This document shows positions 19,315 to 28,289 of a stretch of 64,000 nt of DNA, one piece after another (position 1 is the first letter of the stretch; every line of letters begins with the position of its first letter). This stretch comes from JADJNW01 sp964526645 (GTDB taxonomy: Bacteria > Bacteroidota > Bacteroidia > Chitinophagales > Saprospiraceae). Location of the stretch: NCBI GenBank assembly GCA_964526645.1, contig CAZGJN010000020.1, positions 1 through 64,000 of the forward strand, written 5' to 3'. The notes under the pieces were generated by a model, which saw only the letters and a program-made list of their open reading frames with translations, was not told the origin of the DNA and ran no database searches. The position numbers and the translations under genes are program-made.

Positions 19315-19794
19315 CTATTCTACACCAAATTGCTTTTTAGTTGGTCTGGTCAACAAGCTGATAACTTTTACCACATCCCCATAATTGGGATAATCTTTCA
19401 CGCCCACCCAGGACATCTCGTCTCCCGGTTCAGAAATACCCTGAATTTCCCAACCAATATCCTGCGTATCGTCTTGCATATCCAGCACTACCAAAGGGTG
19501 CTTGCCACCGTACACCATCGTCCAAGTGCCTGTACTGGTTTGGTCTTCCCAGTGCCCCACATCTGCCGTACCATCTTTTCTGAATTGAATCCACTTGCCC
19601 TGATTCGCCCTGCCTTGCTCTTCATCTTCAAAACTGACATAAAACTCGATCACCCAAAAGTTAGAAGCCGTAAGCATTTGAGCTTCCTTCGTATCGGGCG
19701 GGGGCGTGCCTCGCACTTTACCATAGCTGGAGGATTTTGATCCGCAGCTTGTAAATAAAAGTATTACAAAAAGGAAATAAATTAACTGTTTCAT
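19315..19794 (-). CDS. Small lipoprotein of the maltose operon
   Basis: 159 residues from the ATG at 19794 (an in-frame TTG at 19800 would add two residues). Lipobox FTSC near residue 18. The mature part is strand-rich with several Trp (FWVIEFYVSFEDE, GKWIQFRKDGTADVGHW, TGTWTMVYGG), like small lipocalin-like domains. Not recognised as a named family. It sits 15 bases from malP and 30 bases from the transporter gene, so it is within the operon and may help capture sugar at the envelope. Confidence 0.7.
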   Translation of the reverse strand: MKQLIYFLFVILLFTSCGSKSSSYGKVRGTPPPDTKEAQMLTASNFWVIEFYVSFEDEEQGRANQGKWIQFRKDGTADVGHWEDQTSTGTWTMVYGGKHPLVVLDMQDDTQDIGWEIQGISEPGDEMSWVGVKDYPNYGDVVKVISLLTRPTKKQFGVE

Positions 19795-19809
19795 AATCAA
19801 ATAAATAAA

Positions 19810-22122
19810 TCAACTTTGCGTGACAATCACATGATCGTCCGCGTTTATTTTGTACAATTGATTATAAATTTTTAATTCTATCGCTTGGTCACTCAAATTA
19901 ACAATCTGTATCTTGTTTTGAGCCACTTGTACCTGCAAAATCTTGCCTCGGAATCGAATCTTAAATGCGTAGGATTGCCATTTGCTAGGAATAAAAGGGC
20001 TGAATTGCAGTACGTTGTCTTGTACACGCATTCCACCAAATCCTTTCACTACTGACATCCAGGTGCCCGCCATACTCGTGATGTGGCAACCATCCTCTGT
20101 GTCGTTGTTATAATCATCTAAATCAAGGCGCGCGGTGCGCAAGTACATTTCATAAGCTTTCTCTTCCATGCCCAGCTTAGCCGCCAAAATCACATGCACA
20201 CAAGGTGACAGCGAAGATTCGTGCACCGTGCGGGGTTCGTAAAAATCAAAATTGCGCCGAATGGTATCTGTATCAAAATGCTCTTCAAATAAGTAAATTC
20301 CCTGCAAGACATCCGCCTGTTTGATAAAACAAGAACGCAGGATTCTATCCCATGACCATTTCTGGTTCAGTGGGCGCTGTTCCGGCTTTAGGTCATTCAC
20401 TGTCAATAATTCTTTATCAAGATAGCCTTCTTGCTGTAAAAAAATACCGAGTTTTTCATCCTGCGGAAAGTACATTTTTTCAATAATTTCTTTCCACTTA
20501 TTGGTTTCCGTATATTCATAAAACTTGATTCGTTCCTCCAGTGCTTTGTATTGGTCTGGTTGTGTATCTTTTACATATTGAATCGCTTCCAAGGTGTATT
20601 TCAAACACCACACAGCAATGTAGTTGGTGTACCAATTGTTATTGACGTTGTTTTCGTATTCATTGGGGCCTGTTACGCCGTGCATCACGTATTGTTGCTT
20701 CACAGCAGAAAAATGCACCCGCTGCGCCCAAAATCGGGAAATACCGATGAGTAATTCCAAACCATATTGTACGAGATAGTTCTTTTCGCCGGTATAACGA
20801 ATGTAATCATAAACAGCATAGGCAATAGCACCGTTTCGGTGGATTTCTTCAAAGGTGATTTCCCATTCGTTGTGGCATTCTTCGCCATTCATAGTCACCA
20901 TCGGATAGAGTGCCGCCCCATCCGTAAAACCTAATTTTTCCGCATTCTCAATAGCTTTTTGTAAATGTTTGTAGCGGTAGATGAGTAGGTTGCGCGCTAC
21001 ATGCTGATCGGCGGTAGCGAGATAAAAAGGCAGACAATAGGCTTCTGTATCCCAATAAGTACTGCCGCCATACTTTTCGCCTGTGAATCCCTTTGGACCA
21101 ATATTCAGGCGCTCGTCTTCGCCTGTGTAAGTTTGGTATAGCTGGAAAATATTAAACCGAATGCCTTGTTGTGCCGCCACATCCCCTTCGATGATGATAT
21201 CCGCTTCTTCCCACTTGCGCATCCATGCCTGTGCATGCTCTTGTAGCAACTGGTCAAAACCTTTATCAAAAGCATTTTTCACCGCATTTTTACAAGCATC
21301 CATCAATTGGTCTTTCTCATAATTCAGGGAAGAAACATTGGCACAATATTTATACATCACAGTCGTCTGGCCTTCTTCGCACTTTAAATCCACTTCACAA
21401 GCGACATATTTTTCTTTCTGATGTTTGTAGGTATTAAAATCTAATGCTTCTCCATTTTGCACAATATCGAATTTCATACCGGTACAAACCTGAAAAGCTG
21501 TTTTTTTTGTTTCTGCCAAAATGTATCCCTGGCGGCGTTTGACTTTTTTGTCCACCTCCACCCAGAATTTCTCGCCATAGTTGGAGTCCTGGTTGATCAC
21601 ATCGGCATCCAGATAAGGGGTGAGGGTGAGGGTTCCCGAAAAATCCAAAGGTGTAATGGCGTATCGAATGGCACCGATTTCATCCTCTACAATGCTACAA
21701 AAACGCTTCGATTCTACCTTTACTCGCCTACCACTTTCCATTTTTGCAATAAAAGAGCGTTCCAGATAGCCTTCTTTCATGTTGAGTACACGCGTGAACG
21801 CCTCCACTTCACACTTAGCCAAATCCAGCACTTCTCCGTCAAAAATCACATTGATACCGATCCAATTGGCAGCATTGAGCACCTTGGCGAAATATTCCGG
21901 ATAGCCATTTTTCCACCAGCCCACACGGGTTTTGTCAGGATAGTACACGCCGGCAACGTAAGACCCCTGCAGGGTATCTCCGCTGAATTGCTCCTCAAAA
22001 TTGGCGCGCTGCCCCATCCTGCCATTGCCAATGCTGAAAATGCTTTCGCTAATGCGATTATAGTGTTGGTTAAAACCTTCTTCGATAATACACCACTCGT
22101 CGTGTTTAAGGTAATCTTTCAT
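19810..22122 (-). CDS. malP: Glycoside hydrolase family 65 maltose phosphorylase
   Basis: 770 residues from the ATG at 22122. GH65 fold: N-terminal beta-sandwich (SIFSIGNGRMGQRANFEE), (alpha/alpha)6 barrel with the catalytic Glu in the segment GEECHNEWEITFEEIHRN (about residues 425-440), and the phosphate-pocket segment KQADVLQGIY. It cleaves maltose with phosphate to glucose and beta-glucose-1-phosphate. The neighbouring beta-phosphoglucomutase supports this over alpha-glucoside hydrolases. Kojibiose or trehalose phosphorylase activity is possible, since the same family covers these. Confidence 0.88.
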   Translation of the reverse strand: MKDYLKHDEWCIIEEGFNQHYNRISESIFSIGNGRMGQRANFEEQFSGDTLQGSYVAGVYYPDKTRVGWWKNGYPEYFAKVLNAANWIGINVIFDGEVLDLAKCEVEAFTRVLNMKEGYLERSFIAKMESGRRVKVESKRFCSIVEDEIGAIRYAITPLDFSGTLTLTPYLDADVINQDSNYGEKFWVEVDKKVKRRQGYILAETKKTAFQVCTGMKFDIVQNGEALDFNTYKHQKEKYVACEVDLKCEEGQTTVMYKYCANVSSLNYEKDQLMDACKNAVKNAFDKGFDQLLQEHAQAWMRKWEEADIIIEGDVAAQQGIRFNIFQLYQTYTGEDERLNIGPKGFTGEKYGGSTYWDTEAYCLPFYLATADQHVARNLLIYRYKHLQKAIENAEKLGFTDGAALYPMVTMNGEECHNEWEITFEEIHRNGAIAYAVYDYIRYTGEKNYLVQYGLELLIGISRFWAQRVHFSAVKQQYVMHGVTGPNEYENNVNNNWYTNYIAVWCLKYTLEAIQYVKDTQPDQYKALEERIKFYEYTETNKWKEIIEKMYFPQDEKLGIFLQQEGYLDKELLTVNDLKPEQRPLNQKWSWDRILRSCFIKQADVLQGIYLFEEHFDTDTIRRNFDFYEPRTVHESSLSPCVHVILAAKLGMEEKAYEMYLRTARLDLDDYNNDTEDGCHITSMAGTWMSVVKGFGGMRVQDNVLQFSPFIPSKWQSYAFKIRFRGKILQVQVAQNKIQIVNLSDQAIELKIYNQLYKINADDHVIVTQS

Positions 22123-22160
22123 AAGGTGCAATAATGTTTTGGTGTTGATTTTTATTCGTT

Positions 22161-22838
22161 TTACAAAATGCGAGTTGTGCTTTGTTTTTCAAAAATGCCC
22201 TGCACAATGGAATCAAAATTCCGCCCTACAAAGTTGGGAATGACCAGATGCGCCCGCCCCAAGTTTGCCGGACTACCAATCCCTACTGCATAAAAACCAC
22301 CATTTAAGGCCGCTTCCACGCCACTTTCCGCATCTTCAAAAACAATACATTCCTGGTGTAGCAAGCCCATTGCGTCCGCACCCATCGCAAATACCTGCGG
22401 ATCAGGTTTGCTTTTGGTGGCTTTATAGCCGTCAATAATCACTTCAAAATAGTCAATCAAGCCGATCCGCTCCACCACCGTTTCTGCATTCTTGCTGGCA
22501 GAACCCAGCCCCCGGCGGATGCCCCGCTGCTCCAACTCTTTCAAAAAAGGTAGCACGCCTTCCAGAATATCCGCCGGACTCATATCCTTCAGGTATTCTT
22601 TGTACCATTCATTTTTGCGATCTGCCAATTCGAGTTTTTGCGTTTCTTCCAGTTCCAACCCACCCCATTGCAAAATTAAATCAAGAGAACCCATCCGGCT
22701 CACCCCTTTCAATTTCTCGTTTTCCTGTTCTGTAAAATCAAAGCCTAAAGTATTCGCCAACCTACGCCAGGCAAGAAAATGGTATTTTGCCGTATCTACT
22801 ATCACACCATCTAAATCGAAAATACAAGCTTTTATCAT
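22161..22838 (-). CDS. pgmB: Beta-phosphoglucomutase
   Basis: 225 residues from the ATG at 22838. HAD superfamily: nucleophile motif FDLDGVIVDT (Asp nucleophile and general acid), the helical cap with KLKGVSRMGSLDLIL, GLGSASKNA (motif II), KSKPDPQVF (motif III Lys) and VFEDAESGVEAA (motif IV). The cap segment GVSRxxSL is characteristic of beta-PGM. It converts beta-glucose-1-phosphate to glucose-6-phosphate, using the product of maltose phosphorylase next door. First gene of the operon. Confidence 0.92.
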   Translation of the reverse strand: MIKACIFDLDGVIVDTAKYHFLAWRRLANTLGFDFTEQENEKLKGVSRMGSLDLILQWGGLELEETQKLELADRKNEWYKEYLKDMSPADILEGVLPFLKELEQRGIRRGLGSASKNAETVVERIGLIDYFEVIIDGYKATKSKPDPQVFAMGADAMGLLHQECIVFEDAESGVEAALNGGFYAVGIGSPANLGRAHLVIPNFVGRNFDSIVQGIFEKQSTTRIL

Positions 22839-23101
22839 ATTCAAGTTTACAATATTTCCGAAAAATTTCAGTTAATAAAACAAAAAGAAGATCATTCTTT
22901 CTGTTGCCTTTGAGAAAGCAATTCTAAATACGGGAGCAAGATAGTGTCATTTGCACGAAAACCCAATTTTTTCTCCCGGATTGAACCCCGTACAACATTC
23001 TTTTCTACCCTGCTGATCATTCTGATGATTGTTCTTGACTAAAAAAGTCAGTCAATTAGATAGCAATTATTTATTTATCATAATCCTAAAAATTAGCACC
23101 T

Positions 23102-24763
23102 ATGAACAGGAGAGCTACGCTCGCTGCACTACTTGGTAAAAAGGTAGTAATGCCCAAGCCAAACTTCTTACCCCCTGATGGGACCTCCTTGAATCCATAT
23201 ACCGGAGATTGGACTTACGAACAAGCCGCGCACCTGCTGCGTCGAGCGATGTTTGCACCTACCCATGCTCAAATCAAAACAGCTGTCGAAAATGGCTTAG
23301 AAGCGAGCATTGAGCAACTTTTCCGGGACTTACCGATGCCCGCACCCCCGCTGAATGATTTTTATCAGGACGATCCGTTTGTGCCCGTCGGAAATACTTG
23401 GGTAGATGCTATTTACGTGAAAGACCAGGATGAAATGTGGGATTACCGACACCGCAGCCTTCGAGCCTGGACGATGGGGCTTATCTTGCAAGAAGGTGTT
23501 TCGATCCGCGAAAAAATGACGCTTTTTTGGCATAATCACTTCGCTATCAACAGCATAGAAGACCCTCGTTATTTGTACCGCTACATCTCTTTACTACGCC
23601 AAAATGCCTGGGGTAATTTTAAAACATTGACCAAAGCTGTGACCATTGATGCTGCAATGCTCCGTTTTCTGAACGGGAATCAAAATTCAAAGTACGCTCC
23701 TAACGAAAACTATGCCCGCGAGCTGATGGAACTATTCACGCTGGGCAAAGGCAAACAAATTGGTCCAGGCGATTATACTACATTTACCGAGCAGGATGTG
23801 GAAGCAATGGCAAGGGTGCTCACCGGTTGGCGCGACAAAGGGCACAATGCTACGGATGCCAATGAGCTGATGGAGGTATTTTTTGACCCAGAGGAGCACG
23901 ATACCGATGTTAAACAATTATCCCATCGCTTTGATAATGTAGTGATCTCTGATATGGGCGACCAGGAATATGCGCACCTTGTAGATGTTATTTTCCAAAG
24001 ACCTGAAGTTGCTCGTTTCATTAGCCGAAAACTGTACCGATGGTTTGTTTATTACAAAATTGATGAAACCACAGCAACCAACGTCATTGAGCCGATGGCG
24101 CAAGTGTTGATTGAAAGCAATTTTGAGATCAAACCGGTGATTCAAGCTTTACTAAAAAGCGAACATTTTTACCATATCCTCAGTGTGGGCCCAATGATAA
24201 AAAATCCAATTGATTTTGCGATTACAGCATTTAAAACCTTTGAGGCCAAACTGCCAGAAGACCTCGCCTTGCAATACGATGTCTGGTACAATATTTTCCA
24301 GCAAACCCGACAAATGCAAATGGAATACTTCGATCCGCCTGAAGTGGCAGGTTGGAAAGCTTATTATCAGGCACCTGCTTTCACAAGGCTTTGGATCAAT
24401 GCCACCACCCTTCGCAGGCGTATGAGCTGCGTAGATGCTTTCATCGCAGAGGGAGTCGGTGCAGGCGAAGAGCGCATTCCAATTGATGTACTGCAATTTG
24501 TAAAAACACTGGACGATCCGTATGATCCCAATTTAGTGATTGAAGGGTTTGCCAAAATTTTGTTTCCACGCCCGCTTTCTAACAATCAATTGACTATCCT
24601 GAAAGAAATCCTTTTACCTGGTTTGCCGGATTATGAATGGGGAGTGGAATACGGCATGTATGAAGCCGATCCTGCGGATATGCAGCTTGCCATTGCCATT
24701 GATACCAAACTGCGCAATCTGCTGCGTACTATGATGCACATGGCGGAATTCTACCTGAGTTAA
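23102..24763 (+). CDS. DUF1800 protein, first copy
   Basis: 553 residues. Seen: YEQAAHLLRRAMFAPT, MTLFWHNHFAI, PNENYARELMELFTLG, ARVLTGWRDKG and FISRKLYRWFVYY, all characteristic of DUF1800. Members are usually encoded beside a DUF1501 protein, as here, and are associated with exported protein sets in Bacteroidota and Planctomycetota; the function is not established. The N-terminus is MNRRATLAALLGK, an RR motif without a following long hydrophobic stretch. It is followed 38 bases later by its DUF1501 partner. The pair is repeated downstream. Confidence 0.88.
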   Translation: MNRRATLAALLGKKVVMPKPNFLPPDGTSLNPYTGDWTYEQAAHLLRRAMFAPTHAQIKTAVENGLEASIEQLFRDLPMPAPPLNDFYQDDPFVPVGNTWVDAIYVKDQDEMWDYRHRSLRAWTMGLILQEGVSIREKMTLFWHNHFAINSIEDPRYLYRYISLLRQNAWGNFKTLTKAVTIDAAMLRFLNGNQNSKYAPNENYARELMELFTLGKGKQIGPGDYTTFTEQDVEAMARVLTGWRDKGHNATDANELMEVFFDPEEHDTDVKQLSHRFDNVVISDMGDQEYAHLVDVIFQRPEVARFISRKLYRWFVYYKIDETTATNVIEPMAQVLIESNFEIKPVIQALLKSEHFYHILSVGPMIKNPIDFAITAFKTFEAKLPEDLALQYDVWYNIFQQTRQMQMEYFDPPEVAGWKAYYQAPAFTRLWINATTLRRRMSCVDAFIAEGVGAGEERIPIDVLQFVKTLDDPYDPNLVIEGFAKILFPRPLSNNQLTILKEILLPGLPDYEWGVEYGMYEADPADMQLAIAIDTKLRNLLRTMMHMAEFYLS

Positions 24764-24801
24764 AAAATCACCCGTTTTTATCAATTTTTAAACTGATTAA
24801 A

Positions 24802-26367
24802 ATGAAAAGAAGAAATTTTATACAAACAGCCGGCACAGCCGCATCACTTCCCATTATGCTTGGCGGAATCCCCCTGAGCGCTATGTCAAAGTCTTCTATC
24901 TTCAATTTCATCGAAGAAGAAACAGACCGCGTGCTGGTGCTTATCCAGATGAACGGCGGCAACGATGGCTTGAATATGATCATCCCACGCGACCGCTACG
25001 ATGGCTTGGCAGCGGTGCGGAACAATATCATGATTGCCGAGGGCAGCGTCATTCCGGCGACGGATACGACTGGTTTTCACCCAAGTATGAAAGACATCCA
25101 CCTATTATATGAAGAAGGCAAAATAGGCATAGTGCAAAGTGTAGGCTATCCTAATCAAAATCGCTCTCACTTCCGCTCGATTGATATTTGGACTTCTGGC
25201 TCGCCAGCTGAAGAATTTTGGTACACCGGCTGGATGGGGCGTTATCTGGATACGCAATATCCTGGCTATCCTGACAATTACCCTAATGAAGAACATCCTC
25301 ACCCTTTTGCCATTACGATGGGCAGTATCGTATCCGAAACATGCCAGGGCAGGATCGCCAATTACAGCATGACTTTAGATGATCCTTTTAATATTTTTCA
25401 ACTTTTTGAAGGGGAAGGTGATGAGATACCGGATACCCCCTACGGCGATGAGTTGGCATTTTTGCGCACTTCTATTATTCAAACCAATGAATACTCTGAG
25501 CTGATCGTAGAAGCAGCCAATCGCGGAAGGAATTTAAAAACATATAAGGAGTCTAACCGCTTGGCGCGGCAGTTAAAGAATGTTGCCTTATTGGTATCAG
25601 GCGGTTTGCAAACCAAAATTTACATTGTGAGCATCGGTGGTTTTGATACCCACGCCAATCAAGTAGTGGAAGGGAATACAGCAGTAGGCATGCATGCTGA
25701 TTTGCTGGAAATGTTGTCGGATGCTATTGGCACTTTCCAGGAAGATTTAAGGTTACAGGGCTTGGAACATCGGGTAGTGGGAATGACTTTTTCTGAATTT
25801 GGCAGAAAAGTACGCTCCAATGAAAGTTTTGGTACAGACCACGGCACTGCTGCTCCGCTGATTTTATTTGGGTCTTGCGTTCATGCCAATATTTTGGGTG
25901 AAAGCCCCGAAATATCGCCAGACATTGACCCCAGCGAAGGCTTGCCAATGCAGTACGATTTTCGCGACGTGTACGGCTCCCTGCTCATGGACTGGTTTGG
26001 GGTAGAAGAGCCGAAGGTACGCGAATTATTGCATCCTGATTTTCAATATTTAAAACTTGTTCAACCCTGCGGCCCTGTAACCTCCACAGACGATGCGCCA
26101 CGGACAGAGCCCATTCAGACGTATAATTATCCAAATCCTTTTAAAGAGAGTACGGTCATTACATTTCAAGTTCCAGTGAACGCAGCAGTGCGACTGAGTA
26201 TTTTTGACGCTTTAGGCACTGAACTAACCGTACTCATCAACAAACGGCTGAAGGCAGGCGATCATCAGATCACTTTTCAGGCTCAATCCTTACCGGCAGG
26301 CACTTATTTTTATCGCTTGCAAATTGGCCCATGGCACAAAACAAAACGTATGGTAAAAATTTTGTAA
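24802..26367 (+). CDS. DUF1501 protein with T9SS sorting domain, first copy
   Basis: 521 residues. N-terminal twin-arginine-like signal (MKRRNFIQTAG followed by a hydrophobic stretch to SAMS). The core is the DUF1501 sulfatase-like alkaline-phosphatase fold: QMNGGNDGLNMIIPR, SVGYPNQNRSHFRSIDIW, GFDTHANQ and GTDHGTAAP. The last ~80 residues are a type A T9SS C-terminal sorting domain (TYNYPNPFKESTVITF, SIFDALG, LPAGTYFYRLQIG, TKRMVKIL), indicating export across the outer membrane. Partner of the preceding DUF1800 gene. The substrate is unknown. Confidence 0.88.
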   Translation: MKRRNFIQTAGTAASLPIMLGGIPLSAMSKSSIFNFIEEETDRVLVLIQMNGGNDGLNMIIPRDRYDGLAAVRNNIMIAEGSVIPATDTTGFHPSMKDIHLLYEEGKIGIVQSVGYPNQNRSHFRSIDIWTSGSPAEEFWYTGWMGRYLDTQYPGYPDNYPNEEHPHPFAITMGSIVSETCQGRIANYSMTLDDPFNIFQLFEGEGDEIPDTPYGDELAFLRTSIIQTNEYSELIVEAANRGRNLKTYKESNRLARQLKNVALLVSGGLQTKIYIVSIGGFDTHANQVVEGNTAVGMHADLLEMLSDAIGTFQEDLRLQGLEHRVVGMTFSEFGRKVRSNESFGTDHGTAAPLILFGSCVHANILGESPEISPDIDPSEGLPMQYDFRDVYGSLLMDWFGVEEPKVRELLHPDFQYLKLVQPCGPVTSTDDAPRTEPIQTYNYPNPFKESTVITFQVPVNAAVRLSIFDALGTELTVLINKRLKAGDHQITFQAQSLPAGTYFYRLQIGPWHKTKRMVKIL

Positions 26368-26405
26368 AAATATTTTCAAAATAAAAAGCTGATTTTCAAT
26401 ATTTT

Positions 26406-26447
26406 AAAAACGAGATAAACGCTATATTAGCATTTTCTCGTTTTTTT
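26406..26447 (+). terminator. Intrinsic terminator between the two DUF1800/DUF1501 modules
   Basis: A 10-bp perfect stem (AAAAACGAGA at 26406-26415 with TCTCGTTTTT at 26436-26445) encloses a 20-base loop with a small inner GCT/AGC pairing, and runs into a T tract. It separates the first gene pair from the second, so each pair is likely its own transcription unit. Confidence 0.75.
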
Positions 26448-26525
26448 GTAACCATTGTTTTAAACCTTTCCTTCGTTTATCATTCTAACAAAGGTTAGTT
26501 ATTTTCCATGCCTAAAACATCATTT

Positions 26526-28214
26526 ATGAATAGAAGAGCTACTCTCGCAAGGCTATTGGGCAAAACAGAGCAAAAGGTTTCCGTGCAAACGAAGCCTTCT
26601 GCTGTGCATAGCGTCCTGTTGTTTCCTGATGGCAATTCAACACTTACGCCCTATACCGGCACTTGGGGCTACGAACAAGCTGCCCATTTGCTTCGCCGAA
26701 CTACTTTTGGTCCGACTTACGAAAAGATCAAGGAGGCGGCAGCAGGTAGTTTGGATTCAACGATTAGCCAATTATTCCAGGAATTACCGCTACCTTATCC
26801 GCCGGTCAACTATTCCGAAGCCAATGATCCCTATGTACCAATCGGCGAAACTTGGGTGAACGCGCCTTATTCTCCCGATATCAATCTTCGCGCGCATCGC
26901 AACCGAAGCCTTCGAGCCTGGACCCTGGACTTACTCTTTACCGAAGGTATTTCCATCCGAGAAAAACTTACTTTATTTTGGCATAATCATTTTGCCATAA
27001 ACAATACCAATGACCCGAAGTTTTTGTACAAATACATCACAACGATTCGCAGCCATGCCTGGGGCAATTTCAGAGATTTGGTGAAAGCCATCACGATTGA
27101 TCCCTCCATGCTTCGCTTTTTGAATGGTAATCAAAATACCAACCTTGCACCCAATGAAAACTACGCCCGCGAGCTGATGGAATTATTCACCCTGGGCAAA
27201 GGCGAATTGGCAGGCCCTGGAGACTACACTACCTTCACGGAAGAAGATGTCATGCAAATGGCAAGGGTGCTCACGGGATGGCGGGATTTGGGTTTTAATA
27301 CCAACAATCCAAGTGTTTCGGTTACTTCGTACTTTCAGGCAAATCGTCACGATACAGGCAGCAAACAGCTTTCACATCGTTTCAATAATGTAATTATCAA
27401 CAACATGGGCGATAAGGAGTATTTGCACCTCATTGATATTATTTTCCAAAAAACGGAAGTGGCCCGCTTTATTTGCAGAAAGCTGTACCGTTGGTTTGTT
27501 TATTATGAAATTGATACAGCCACTGAGACAAATGTCATCGAACCGATGGCTCAAATTTTGATTGACAACGACTACAATATCAAACCGGCCCTGGAGGCAT
27601 TGCTCAGAAGTGAACACTTTTTTGACATCCTCAATGTCGGCCCCATGATCAAAAACCCTATTGACTTTCTCATTTCCGCTGTTAAACAAACCGAAACGCC
27701 CATACCAACTGACCTACGGCAGCGCTACAACACCTGGTATCAACTATTCCGGCTTACTCCTGCTATGCAAATGGAATACTACTTCCCACCGGATGTGGCT
27801 GGCTGGAAAGCTTACTACCAAGAGCCTTCCTTCTATCGAATTTGGATCAACGCCTCTACCCTACCCAATCGGATGCTTTTCACGGATACCTTGGCCGGGA
27901 ATGGCTATGCTTTTAGCAATCCGAGGTTCAAAATCAATCCCTTAAGATTTGTGGCCATACTTGATGATCCTTATGATCCGAACAGCGTCGTGCGCGAATT
28001 TGCTAAGATTCTATTGCCACAAGCCCTTTCCGAGGCGCAATTGACTGCCTTGAAGGAGGTATTAATACCAGGTTTGCCAGATTACGAATGGTCAGTAGAG
28101 TATGGCGAATATACCAATGACCCCAGCAATGTGCAGTTGGCAAATGCCTTGGACGCCAAATTGCGCAACCTCCTGAAAGCGATGTTGAGCATGCCTGAAT
28201 TTTATTTGAGCTAA
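26526..28214 (+). CDS. DUF1800 protein, second copy
   Basis: 562 residues from the ATG at 26526. This start is chosen over the in-frame ATG at 26508 because the first copy begins with the same MNRRATLA peptide and both starts follow a similar CCTAAAA stretch. Core motifs match copy 1: YEQAAHLLRRTTFGPT, LTLFWHNHFAIN, APNENYARELMELFTLGKG, FICRKLYRWFVYY, PDVAGWKAYYQEP. The two copies align along their whole length with most core positions identical, but the N-terminal linker and the segment after TGWRD differ. An old duplication, not a recent one. Confidence 0.88.
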   Translation: MNRRATLARLLGKTEQKVSVQTKPSAVHSVLLFPDGNSTLTPYTGTWGYEQAAHLLRRTTFGPTYEKIKEAAAGSLDSTISQLFQELPLPYPPVNYSEANDPYVPIGETWVNAPYSPDINLRAHRNRSLRAWTLDLLFTEGISIREKLTLFWHNHFAINNTNDPKFLYKYITTIRSHAWGNFRDLVKAITIDPSMLRFLNGNQNTNLAPNENYARELMELFTLGKGELAGPGDYTTFTEEDVMQMARVLTGWRDLGFNTNNPSVSVTSYFQANRHDTGSKQLSHRFNNVIINNMGDKEYLHLIDIIFQKTEVARFICRKLYRWFVYYEIDTATETNVIEPMAQILIDNDYNIKPALEALLRSEHFFDILNVGPMIKNPIDFLISAVKQTETPIPTDLRQRYNTWYQLFRLTPAMQMEYYFPPDVAGWKAYYQEPSFYRIWINASTLPNRMLFTDTLAGNGYAFSNPRFKINPLRFVAILDDPYDPNSVVREFAKILLPQALSEAQLTALKEVLIPGLPDYEWSVEYGEYTNDPSNVQLANALDAKLRNLLKAMLSMPEFYLS

Positions 28215-28289
28215 AACCTAATTTGCTAATCGGCTGCCATGCTCGTTTTTAAAACAACGATGAGATGGCGGTATATCAATATTTTCAAA

